The notes under the pieces were generated by a model that had not been told where the DNA came from, did not search any database, and saw only the letters and a program-made list of their open reading frames with translations. Made by a program: the position numbers and the translations under genes. A stretch of DNA of 24,444 nucleotides. Source: Oscillospiraceae bacterium (GTDB lineage: Bacteria; Bacillota_A; Clostridia; Oscillospirales; WRJC01). Position 1 is the first letter of the stretch. The number at the start of each line of letters is the position of its first letter. Below are positions 1 through 7,780 of this stretch, piece by piece. The DNA lies in assembly GCA_009785015.1 (NCBI GenBank), contig WQXD01000025.1, forward strand, positions 1-24,444, read 5' to 3'.

Positions 1-218
1 GTTCCCGCCCCCTCCCAAAACGGGCTTGCGCCCAAACCGCTCATCTTATCAAGACCGAAGTCGTCGAGAATTTCTTGAAATGTTTTACTCGGGTCTATGC
101 CCTCGGTTTTCCATCTGTCTACGGTTTTATCCCACCAAGGCGCCCACTCATAAACCGGAACCCGGTCGCCCGGATGCCGGAAACTGAATGTTCTGCAAAA
201 TCTTTCTCCGTTTGTCAT
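1..218 (-). CDS. URO-D-like (uroporphyrinogen decarboxylase superfamily) protein, N-terminal part
   Basis: This is an open frame on the minus strand that starts at ATG 218-216 and runs off the left edge, so only about 72 residues are visible. An AGAGGTG ribosome binding site lies 8 nt upstream of the ATG. The protein begins MTNGERFCRTFSF, then has DRVPVYEWAPWWDKT and RWKTEGID. The pattern of an MT.RERF start, followed by DRVPV, EWAPWWD and RW..EG, is typical of the URO-D-superfamily proteins common in gut Clostridia and Paenibacillus. These are more often related to corrinoid methyltransferase (MtaA/CmuA-like) proteins than to heme synthesis. The substrate cannot be inferred. A second, full-length URO-D-like gene lies at 14244-15497. 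The family call rests on N-terminal motifs only, because the catalytic half lies outside the window. Confidence 0.6.
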   Translation of the reverse strand, partial: MTNGERFCRTFSFRHPGDRVPVYEWAPWWDKTVDRWKTEGIDPSKTFQEILDDFGLDKMSGLGASPFWEGAG

Positions 219-358
219 ATCGCTTACACCTCTTTAATTTTAAATTTTTAAGCCGATTGTGAAACTCGAAAATTTTTCACTATATATAATATACAACATT
301 TGCAAATGATTTGATTGTTAATTTTGTGTGAATTTTTTGAAATAAAAGGAAAAAATCA

Positions 359-387
359 TGGATATTCAAGGTCAAACATGGTATAAT
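359..387 (+). promoter_or_regulatory. Candidate sigma-A promoter of the wall-anchored adhesin
   Basis: A perfect TATAAT lies at 382-387, preceded by TGG to give an extended -10 box. A weak TGGATA (4 of 6 matches) lies 17 bp upstream at 359-364. The expected transcription start is near 394, leaving about 80 nt of leader before the ATG at 472. The 10-bp palindrome TTGCATGCAA (388-397) covers the predicted start point and could be an operator, though such a short palindrome can arise by chance. The rest of 219-471 is AT-rich, and I see no gene in it. Confidence 0.5.
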
Positions 388-471
388 TTGCATGCAATGT
401 ATAAAACGTATAAAAACACAAAAAGTTTGCAGAAGAAGACTTGACAAAAATCGAATTATTTGGAGGAAAAA

Positions 472-3400
472 ATGAATAGAAAAATGCAAATCCGGCTGTA
501 TTCGATAGGGGTAATCCTCGCGCTGTTATCCGCATTGCTCTCCGGTGTTTTTGCCCCGGTTCTTGCCGCTGAAAACGACCGGTATCGAATCGTACTGAGG
601 TATTACGACCAAATCCAAATCACCTATACCATCAAATATCCCGTCAACGACGACCGCGGCGAATGGACGGGTCCCGAGGACGTCGCTGTCGGCGGGGTCG
701 GCATCCCCGGTCCGGGCCAATTTGACATATCCGACTATATATCCACCCAAATCTACTGCGTTGACCCGTTCACCCCTTTTCACAAAAGGGTGCCGGGGCT
801 TGGCGGTGATTTCCAGTGGAACGGCGGCGCGATGGCCGACACGGTTTCCGGCTATGTTTCGGCTGCGCCGTGGGTGATGTCCGGAGCGATGCAGATTTAC
901 GGCGACGCCGTCCGCTGGATTGCGGCAAACGGCTACCGCGGGGTCTATAACTATGGCTGCGCCGAAGCGGATGAAGACCCCGAAAGCAAAGCCAGCGTCT
1001 CACGCCTGACCATGATGTTCCCCAATGTGGGGCCAATCGACAAAGAAATCGCGCTGATGGCCACAAAGGTGGCTATATGGAAAACCGTGGCGGGCGAAAA
1101 TGTCCAGGTACAAAAGACGACCTTTGACGGGACCCCTAAAAGGGCGGTGTTCGACGCGCTGGTTCAGGCATTGGTCGGAGAAGCGGCGAAGATGCTTTTG
1201 CCCGCTCCGAAAATGTATCTGCCGGGTGAGGTGATGGTGACGACTTTCGATATTGACATCGTTGAAGATGCGACTGCCACCTATTATGAAAATATAGACG
1301 ACACATACACCTACTATGGTCCGCTGAGCGTAACGGCCGAATTGGACAATACGCGCTCGGGCGCTTTCCAGTCCGGTTTGGATAAGGTGTTTTTGACGGC
1401 GACCGGCCAGAATTCAAGCGGCGTACGATTCGTTTCCGGGCCGTCGGACGCCTCCGTTCTGCCCGAGGGCGTATTGCCGGGGACGGCGGAGCTCAGTCAG
1501 TATATTTCCGGCAGAAGCGGCGGTTTGGGCGGCGCGTGGATGAGTGAGGAATTTTATCTGGCGATTCCCAAAAGCCGCGCCTATCCTGAACGCGGCGACC
1601 GGCTTTTGATAAAGGCAATGGCCATGGCCCCCGATATAGAGGTGGCGGAGGGTACGCCCATCGTTTATGCGTTCAGTCAAAACAATGCGCAGAATTGGGA
1701 TGAAATCCAGGCTTTTATAGGCGGGGCTTCGAAAGATGCGACAGTCAGCCTTTACGCCGAAACGAGCTGGTACACCGGCGACACCTCCCTCGGCGATATT
1801 TACATCTCCAAGCAGGTGAAAAACGCCGGGGCGGACAATGCCGACCGCGCCTTTACTTTCGCGGTGTATTACGGCGATACCGACAGGTTTGACGCCGCCG
1901 AAAGGCTGAATTTGACCGACTATCCCGTCCTCGGCGCGTTGAGCGTCAATACCGTCGACAACACTTTCACGCTGAAAAACGGCGGGCTGGCGCTCATCCA
2001 GGGTCTGCCTATAGCGGTCAGCGGCGGCGATACGGGATATGAGTATTACTACTGGGTAGAAGAGACAGGCGGCCTCGGCCAGGACTTCAAAATCCCCCAT
2101 TTTGAAATTTCCATAGGCGATCCCCCGGGCCGTTCGACGGACGGCTACAAGGCCGGCCCGTTCCGGCCGGATACGGATTTGGAATTGGCTTTTGTAACGG
2201 TCACAAATACATACGAGCAGGGTACGGGCGACCTTGTGATCCAAAAGCGGCTCGCGGGCAGCTATGCGGACTGGGGCGCGGATGACTCAACGGTTTTCCG
2301 GGTTAGAATAAAGGACGCCACCAACAACAAATACTTGTTGTTTGAGGGGACCGGACCGGTATACACCTGCATAGGCAACGGCGGCAGCAGCAAGGGGGAT
2401 GTGATCCGGGTGAGCGCAGGTCAGCCGGTTACCGTAACCAACCTGTTGGCAAACGCCGTATATGAGGTCGAGGAAATAGGCGGCGCGAATTACTCCGTAA
2501 GTTATCAGGGAAACAACGTGCTTTTCGAGAAAGGGCAGAACAGCACGGTTACGATAACGAACACCTATGAGCACGGCGTGGGGGATCTGGTCATAAACAA
2601 ACGCCTTTCGGGAAGCTATATGGATTGGGGCGTCGACGAATCGACGGTATTCAAGGTGAGGATCAAGGATACCGTCAACAACAACTTCCTTTTGTTCAAG
2701 CAAATCCCCGAACCGGACGGAAGCTGGAGATGCATAGGCAATGACGCCGACGGGTTGAGCGAACCGTATACGGGGGCTGCAATTCTCGAGCTGCCTGTAA
2801 GCGCGGGGCAGCCGTTGGTCGTAACCAATTTGTGGGTCGGCGCCGTATATGAAGCACAAGAAATCGACTATCCCCACTGCTCAACCGGCTATATAGGCAA
2901 CGGGGCGATTTACACGGAAGGGCAGAACAGCAACATCACCATCGTCAATACTTACGAGCACGGAACGGGCGCCATAGTCATCAGCAAAAAATTAGCCGGA
3001 AGTTTCGATGGCTGGGGCGTTGACTCATCCACCGCGTTTACAGTCAGGATAAAGGATGTAACCGACGGCAACTGCCTGATGTTCAAGGATGTGACGGAAA
3101 CGGACGGCAGCTGGCGGTGTGTGGGCAACGACGTCGACGGGCTCAGTGAACCATATGCGGATTCCACAAAGACGGAACTTGTTTTCACCGCCGGACATCC
3201 GCTGGTTATAACCAACCTGTGGGCAACCCATGAGTACGAAATTGAGGAAATTAACAGCAACGGATACATTGCCGTGAGCTACGCCAACAATTGTACGGTA
3301 TTCCAAGACGGACAAAACAGCAACATCAGTGTTATCAATACTTATGACCTGCCTCCCACGCCGCCGCCTCCTACAGAACCTCCACCGACCACAGAGCCGC

Positions 3401-3945
3401 CGCCGTCTACAGAACCGCCGCCGTCTACAGAACCGCCGCCGTCTACAGAACCGCCGCCGTCTACAGAACCGCCATCTACCACAGAACCTCCATCTACCAC
3501 AGAACCGCCATTTACCACAGAACCGCCATTTACCACAGAACCGCCGATCGATACGGAACCTCCGCCCGATACACCGCCGCCGCCAACCACAGAGCGGCCT
3601 CCTGCCACGGAGCCGCCGCTTGATACACCTCCGCCATCTACCACAGAACCGCCTGATAGACCGCCTGCGCCGCCTGTCACACCGCCGCCTCCTACCAGAC
3701 CCAGGCCGCCGGTACCGCCGCCGACCACAGAGCGGCCCACTACCACAGAGCCGCCGCTTGATACACCTCCGCCATCTACCACAGAACCGCCCGCTGCCAT
3801 ACCGCCGGCTTCGCCTCCTGACACACCGCCTAAAACACCGCCGCAGACCGGTGATAACCGCTCGGCTGCCAGTGTCATCATATTTTTTGCCGGCGCGGCG
3901 GTATGTACAGCCGGGGTCAGATTGTTCCGGAGAAGAAAGGCATAA
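472..3945 (+). CDS. Large sortase-anchored adhesin with thioester-like domain, CnaB-type repeats and Pro-rich spacer
   Basis: A 1157-residue surface protein, probably an adhesin. The start is ATG 472, with GGAGG at 462-466 spaced 5 nt; an in-frame TTG at 460 overlaps that site and is unlikely. Residues 1-33 form a signal peptide ending VLAA. Residues 34 to about 245 resemble a thioester domain (YCVDP with Cys96, and TKVAIW with Lys199 where Gln is usual). A beta-rich region follows. A CnaB-like domain spans about 441-583, and three DUF5979/CnaB-like repeats start at about 584, 702 and 831, each with a Lys early, a YEVEEI-like Glu and a final (T/I)NTY Asn, the usual isopeptide trio. Residues 960-1120 are a PPPSTE-type spacer. 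The end is PPQTG (1123-1127), a hydrophobic span and RRRK, a sortase signal with Pro in place of Leu. It converges on the exporter gene with only 8 bp between stops. Confidence 0.85.
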   Translation: MNRKMQIRLYSIGVILALLSALLSGVFAPVLAAENDRYRIVLRYYDQIQITYTIKYPVNDDRGEWTGPEDVAVGGVGIPGPGQFDISDYISTQIYCVDPFTPFHKRVPGLGGDFQWNGGAMADTVSGYVSAAPWVMSGAMQIYGDAVRWIAANGYRGVYNYGCAEADEDPESKASVSRLTMMFPNVGPIDKEIALMATKVAIWKTVAGENVQVQKTTFDGTPKRAVFDALVQALVGEAAKMLLPAPKMYLPGEVMVTTFDIDIVEDATATYYENIDDTYTYYGPLSVTAELDNTRSGAFQSGLDKVFLTATGQNSSGVRFVSGPSDASVLPEGVLPGTAELSQYISGRSGGLGGAWMSEEFYLAIPKSRAYPERGDRLLIKAMAMAPDIEVAEGTPIVYAFSQNNAQNWDEIQAFIGGASKDATVSLYAETSWYTGDTSLGDIYISKQVKNAGADNADRAFTFAVYYGDTDRFDAAERLNLTDYPVLGALSVNTVDNTFTLKNGGLALIQGLPIAVSGGDTGYEYYYWVEETGGLGQDFKIPHFEISIGDPPGRSTDGYKAGPFRPDTDLELAFVTVTNTYEQGTGDLVIQKRLAGSYADWGADDSTVFRVRIKDATNNKYLLFEGTGPVYTCIGNGGSSKGDVIRVSAGQPVTVTNLLANAVYEVEEIGGANYSVSYQGNNVLFEKGQNSTVTITNTYEHGVGDLVINKRLSGSYMDWGVDESTVFKVRIKDTVNNNFLLFKQIPEPDGSWRCIGNDADGLSEPYTGAAILELPVSAGQPLVVTNLWVGAVYEAQEIDYPHCSTGYIGNGAIYTEGQNSNITIVNTYEHGTGAIVISKKLAGSFDGWGVDSSTAFTVRIKDVTDGNCLMFKDVTETDGSWRCVGNDVDGLSEPYADSTKTELVFTAGHPLVITNLWATHEYEIEEINSNGYIAVSYANNCTVFQDGQNSNISVINTYDLPPTPPPPTEPPPTTEPPPSTEPPPSTEPPPSTEPPPSTEPPSTTEPPSTTEPPFTTEPPFTTEPPIDTEPPPDTPPPPTTERPPATEPPLDTPPPSTTEPPDRPPAPPVTPPPPTRPRPPVPPPTTERPTTTEPPLDTPPPSTTEPPAAIPPASPPDTPPKTPPQTGDNRSAASVIIFFAGAAVCTAGVRLFRRRKA
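3397..3540 (+). repeat. 18-bp tandem repeats encoding PPPSTE/PPSTTE units
   Basis: Four identical 18-bp units (ccgccgccgtctacagaa) occupy 3397-3468. Four diverged 18-bp units follow at 3469-3540 (two PPSTTE, two PPFTTE). They lie within the adhesin reading frame and keep it open, so copy-number change would only lengthen or shorten the wall-spanning spacer. The surrounding 3360-3840 is a more degenerate Pro/Thr/Glu-rich stretch of the same character. Confidence 0.9.
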
Positions 3946-3953
3946 GGCATAAA

Positions 3954-5606
3954 TTACATCGCGATTTTTCTGTCACATAACTCAATTGACGATTCCCTGT
4001 GTGCGACAACGATTATCGTTTTATCCCGCGCTATGTTTTTTATCGCGTCGTGGACGATGTTTTCGCTGTATTGGTCGAGGGCGTTTGTCGCTTCGTCAAA
4101 AATGAAAATATCCACATCGCGCAAAAACAATCTCGCAAGTACAATTCGCTGCCGCTGCCCGCCGGAAAGCTTGATACCGCGTTCTCCGATAACCGTTTCA
4201 AGCCCGTCGGGCAGCCCTTCTATAAAATCGTATATGTACGCTTTCTTACAGGCTTTTGTCATATCGCTCTCGCTTGCGCCGCTTTTGCCGTACATCAGAT
4301 TTTCTCTGATCGTCATGTTGAATAAAAGGTTTTCCTGCATAACATAGCCCATTCGCCCGTGCATGGCGTGCAAATCAATATCTTTCAAGTCAACGCCCGA
4401 AAACAAAACTTGCCCTTCGTCTGGGGTTATCATACCCGTCAGCAATTTCAGCACCGTTGTTTTTCCGCAGCCGCTTTTGCCCGTGATGGCAATACGCTCG
4501 CCTTTGCTTATTTTCATGGAAAATTCGTCGATGACTTTTTTATCGCCGCCGTTATAAGCAAATGACACATTATCAAAAACAATTTCATTGGAATTTCCGG
4601 GAATTATCCCGTCTTGTGCCCTGATGTCGGCTTTTTCAAGTTCGTCAATCAACCTGTTTGTATATGGCATGGACGATTGCAGTTCCGCGTCCGTTGAGGA
4701 AACCGTTTTAACCGCTCCCGAAAGCATAGCGTAATACATGGAAAACACAAGCAAGTCGCCGATTTTTAGATGATTGTTTATAATCAACAACCCGCCAAAA
4801 AAATACAATCCGAACTGCATGAATAAATCGTCCCGGATTTTCGGCAGCACCAAGACGCGAACCGTCCAAAATTGAACGGCTTTGGCAAATAATTTCCCGC
4901 GCTCGTTTAAGAAATGCACAAAAGCGCGTTTTTCATGCCGTTGTAAATTTAAGGCTTTGACTTCGCGCCAGCCCTGAATGCTTGTATGCAGCCAAGCGGT
5001 CATGTTTTGATCATTGATCCTCTGCTTATTGTTATAATATTTTTCTTTTTTGCTTGCCGCATTGTCGAAAAACAATGAGAGCGGAATTACAACGATGGAA
5101 AACAAAGCAAGCCGCCATTCAATAAAAAACAATAAGAAAATTGAAACAAGCACGGTAATACAGGCGATAACATAATCTGTCGTCTGACGGTTTGCAAAAG
5201 GTGAAATGCTGTTGGTATCATCTTCGATTTTCATTTTCACGCCGCCTATGTTTTGTTTTTCATACTCTGTAAAATCCTGTTTGAAAAGAGCTTTCCACAT
5301 TTTATACCTGATGCGGAACACGATGCGGTTGATGAGCCTGTTTTCGCCATATTTTTTGATATAGCCGAACAGTATGTCGATAAAACAAACAGAAAGATAG
5401 CCAGATAGAACATATATGAACGCATTTATTTTCCCCTGTAAAATAACTTCATCAATAAACATCCTGTAAAATAAGGGTTTGATAAAATTCAAGGCAAGGT
5501 TTATAACACTCACTAAAACATTCAAAACGAAGAACCGTTTTACGCCGACGGCAAAAGGCATTATTGTTTTTGTGAATTTGAGCCGGTACTTTAATTTCTT
5601 AAACAT
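3954..5606 (-). CDS. ABC exporter half-transporter (permease plus ATPase), second subunit
   Basis: A 550-residue fused membrane/ATPase protein of the type I ABC exporter class (MsbA/LmrA-like), likely pairing with the preceding gene as a heterodimer. The start is taken as ATG 5606, encoding MFKKLKYRL. It has GGGGG about 8 nt upstream and overlaps the previous gene's stop as ATGTTTAA (8 nt). An in-frame upstream ATG at 5639 lies inside the preceding gene and has no better site. Residues 1 to about 320 are hydrophobic with about six membrane segments. The ATPase has Walker A GKSGCGKTT (about 376-384), signature LSGGQ (about 480), Walker B IFIFDEAT with the catalytic Glu, and the H-loop AHRESS. 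The protein ends at CDRKIAM, shortly after the H-loop, so the usual short C-terminal tail is missing. Substrate unknown; drug or peptide export is likely. Confidence 0.85.
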   Translation of the reverse strand: MFKKLKYRLKFTKTIMPFAVGVKRFFVLNVLVSVINLALNFIKPLFYRMFIDEVILQGKINAFIYVLSGYLSVCFIDILFGYIKKYGENRLINRIVFRIRYKMWKALFKQDFTEYEKQNIGGVKMKIEDDTNSISPFANRQTTDYVIACITVLVSIFLLFFIEWRLALFSIVVIPLSLFFDNAASKKEKYYNNKQRINDQNMTAWLHTSIQGWREVKALNLQRHEKRAFVHFLNERGKLFAKAVQFWTVRVLVLPKIRDDLFMQFGLYFFGGLLIINNHLKIGDLLVFSMYYAMLSGAVKTVSSTDAELQSSMPYTNRLIDELEKADIRAQDGIIPGNSNEIVFDNVSFAYNGGDKKVIDEFSMKISKGERIAITGKSGCGKTTVLKLLTGMITPDEGQVLFSGVDLKDIDLHAMHGRMGYVMQENLLFNMTIRENLMYGKSGASESDMTKACKKAYIYDFIEGLPDGLETVIGERGIKLSGGQRQRIVLARLFLRDVDIFIFDEATNALDQYSENIVHDAIKNIARDKTIIVVAHRESSIELCDRKIAM

Positions 5607-7356
5607 AAGATAAGCCCCCTTCGTCGTCCTTAACGGCAAAAAGCGTCTTAAAGGTTTCGCTGTTTTGTATCATGTCCGCGGGCGTTCCGGTTTCGGCAAG
5701 TCTGCCGTTTTCCAATATGGCGGCTTCTCTGCACAGCATGACCGAGCTTTGTCTGTGGGCGATCACGATCGAAGTTCTGCCGATTAAAACTTTTTCCCAT
5801 GCTTCGTGTATTTGTGCTTCCGTTTCGCTGTCAAGCGACGATGTGGCTTCATCGAATATTATGATTTTCGGGTTTTTCAAATAAATCCGCGCAATGGCGA
5901 GACGTTGTTTTTGACCGCCTGACAACCCTGTTCCCTCTTTGCCGACTACAGTATTGATGCCGTCCGGCAATTCTTGTATGTATTCGTAAATACCCGCTCT
6001 TTGGCAAGCGGTTATCATTTCATCGTCCGACGCGGTTCTTTTTCCGAGCAATAAATTATCCTTGATACTCCCGTCAAAGATCAGGGACTCCTGTTGAATA
6101 ATTCCGATGTTGTCCCGTATGGACGCGAGGGAACACTCGTCGAGCCGTTGCCCGTCAATTTCTATCCAGCCGTTGGAAGGACGGTAAAACCCGACTAACA
6201 TATAGGCGAGCGTCGTCTTGCCGGAGCCGCTTTTTCCGACAAGGGCAAGTTTTGCATCACCTTTTATTTCAAGGGTAAAATTTTTCAATACATCGCTGCT
6301 TTTATTATATGCAAAGCCGATATTATTAAACTTGATTCTGCCCGCTGTTACGACGAGTTCGCTTTTGCCTTTCCAATCCTTTTCGCTCGGGGCGTTTGCG
6401 ATGTCCCGGATTCGCTGTATATATGAAATCCGATTTTGCGCTTCCAGATTCATATTGCTCAAAGTGCCGGCTATCCGCGTTATATTGGCAAAATAGGCGA
6501 GAATAAGCACCAACAAGCCGATTGTTATATTGTTTTCATGCGCCATATACGCGGCTACGCCGAATATGGAAAGCTGCACGAGTAAATTTACGGCTGTAAT
6601 GATGTTCTGCGCGGTCATTGTAAAAAGTCCGCTTTTGATATTCACGTTTATCATTTTTCTTTGATGCCCGATAAACGATTTGTCCGCCGTCTTTTCCGCT
6701 CCGAGCATACGAATGTCCCGAAGCCCCGAAAGTATTTCAAATAACCAGCCGCTGTACTCGCCGTAATTCTTTCTTTGCTCCGCCGAATAATTCCTGATCT
6801 TTTTGCCGAAAACGTATGAAACGACTACAGACAGCATAACGGCAATCGACATCAGCAGTCCGATTTGCCAGCCGAGCAAAAACACATAGATGACATATAA
6901 TATAAGCATTGAGGTGTTATTTATCAGATGAATGATGTTCTGGATGACAAAAGGCATACATTCTTCGGCATACGATTGTATCGCCGCGATTATATCTCCC
7001 GTTTTGACGTCTGACATATACTGTGCGTCCGCGTTTTGAATTGAGTCGAAAACATCTTTTCGTATATCGAAATTATATAAAACCCTGAGGCAGCTGTAGT
7101 GGGTATCGGAAAAATAGTATAGAACACATAAAAATAACAGCATTACGGCAAACAGCATGCTTACGCTCAAAAATGAAGCTGTATTCTTATAATACACGAT
7201 TTCGTCTATCATTACGGCGAAAGTTATCGGTATGTAGAGCTGTAACAGAGTGGTGAACAGCCAGCCTATATAAAACAGGATATAGGTTTTTTTGTGCTTT
7301 TTGATGTACTTGGAAAGGAACTTTACAGCGGAAAAGTAATTGAGTTTCTTATCCAT
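5599..7356 (-). CDS. ABC exporter half-transporter (permease plus ATPase), first subunit
   Basis: A 585-residue type I ABC exporter half. Residues 1 to about 320 hold about six hydrophobic membrane spans. The ATPase has Walker A GKSGSGKTT (374-382), signature LSGGQ (478-482), Walker B IIIFDEATSSLD with the catalytic Glu, and the H-loop IAHRQSS. Both nucleotide sites of the presumed heterodimer therefore look competent, unlike asymmetric pairs with one degenerate site. The start ATG 7356 overlaps the stop of the 135-residue membrane protein gene as ATGGATAA (8 nt), and this gene's own stop overlaps the next gene by the same length. That points to translational coupling and fixed stoichiometry. 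Expression is probably governed by the AraC-type gene at the head of the operon. The cargo is not shown by the sequence, and I see no peptide-precursor gene nearby. Confidence 0.88.
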   Translation of the reverse strand: MDKKLNYFSAVKFLSKYIKKHKKTYILFYIGWLFTTLLQLYIPITFAVMIDEIVYYKNTASFLSVSMLFAVMLLFLCVLYYFSDTHYSCLRVLYNFDIRKDVFDSIQNADAQYMSDVKTGDIIAAIQSYAEECMPFVIQNIIHLINNTSMLILYVIYVFLLGWQIGLLMSIAVMLSVVVSYVFGKKIRNYSAEQRKNYGEYSGWLFEILSGLRDIRMLGAEKTADKSFIGHQRKMINVNIKSGLFTMTAQNIITAVNLLVQLSIFGVAAYMAHENNITIGLLVLILAYFANITRIAGTLSNMNLEAQNRISYIQRIRDIANAPSEKDWKGKSELVVTAGRIKFNNIGFAYNKSSDVLKNFTLEIKGDAKLALVGKSGSGKTTLAYMLVGFYRPSNGWIEIDGQRLDECSLASIRDNIGIIQQESLIFDGSIKDNLLLGKRTASDDEMITACQRAGIYEYIQELPDGINTVVGKEGTGLSGGQKQRLAIARIYLKNPKIIIFDEATSSLDSETEAQIHEAWEKVLIGRTSIVIAHRQSSVMLCREAAILENGRLAETGTPADMIQNSETFKTLFAVKDDEGGLSYV

Positions 7357-7756
7357 TCGCTTTGCCGCCTTTCAAAAATATCCGCTCGAAAAGGGTTATT
7401 TCTCCGACAGCAATATCTATCTTGATGTTTTCTGCGGCGGCCAGTCCATGCTCTTCATTGTTATCAATGAACAGAATTGTCGAATTATCCTCATGCTCCA
7501 TGCTTTTTATATTTATCAAATAGACCGCTTCATTTCTGTTTACGTAAACAAAAATACTTTCGGGAACGGTTTTCAGCTCGGCATTGACAACGATAGTATC
7601 CCCAAAAATCAGTCCGTTGTATGATTGAATAAGGCTTGTTTTGGTGGTCAGCGAAATAAAAAGGATAAAAAAAACGAAAATACCGATCATCGCAAAAAAC
7701 AGCACGGGCTTTTTCGCCGTATATTTGATGTAGGTGTTGATGAAACGTTTGTTCAT
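7349..7756 (-). CDS. Small single-span membrane protein, possible mini membrane-fusion (HlyD-like) partner of the exporter
   Basis: A 135-residue protein with a basic N-terminus, one strong membrane span at about residues 20-40 (LFFAMIGIFVFFILFIS) and an extracytoplasmic part of about 95 residues that looks beta-rich. The start is ATG 7756, with an A/G-rich AGAAAGAAG as ribosome site, 24 bp after the AraC-type gene. Its stop overlaps the start of the first ABC gene by 8 nt. I do not recognise a family with certainty. The layout (N-terminal anchor, then a short beta domain with a VVNAEL strand and FVYVNRNE) recalls membrane-fusion proteins of ABC exporters, but it has no room for the usual coiled-coil hairpin. 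It could equally be a lineage-specific exporter accessory or immunity-type protein. Its position argues for a role with the transporter. Confidence 0.7.
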   Translation of the reverse strand: MNKRFINTYIKYTAKKPVLFFAMIGIFVFFILFISLTTKTSLIQSYNGLIFGDTIVVNAELKTVPESIFVYVNRNEAVYLINIKSMEHEDNSTILFIDNNEEHGLAAAENIKIDIAVGEITLFERIFLKGGKANG

Positions 7757-7780
7757 AAGTGTGCTTCTTTCTTTTGAAGA

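Noticed and set aside
441..446. TTGACA just before the adhesin ribosome site considered as a -35 box
   Set aside because: A -10 box would fall inside the ribosome binding site (about 464-469), where no TATAAT-like sequence exists; the extended -10 at 382-387 is better.
1414..2244. A 276-codon minus-strand frame inside the adhesin gene
   Set aside because: No ribosome site or family motifs, and it is wholly within a well-supported plus-strand gene.
3397..3540. Regular repeats considered as a CRISPR array
   Set aside because: The units are contiguous 18-bp coding repeats without spacers and keep the adhesin frame open.
3342..3950. Gly/Ser-rich minus-strand frame and Arg-rich plus-strand frame across the Pro-rich spacer
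   Set aside because: Both are alternative readings of the 18-bp coding repeats; their low complexity follows from the repeat units.
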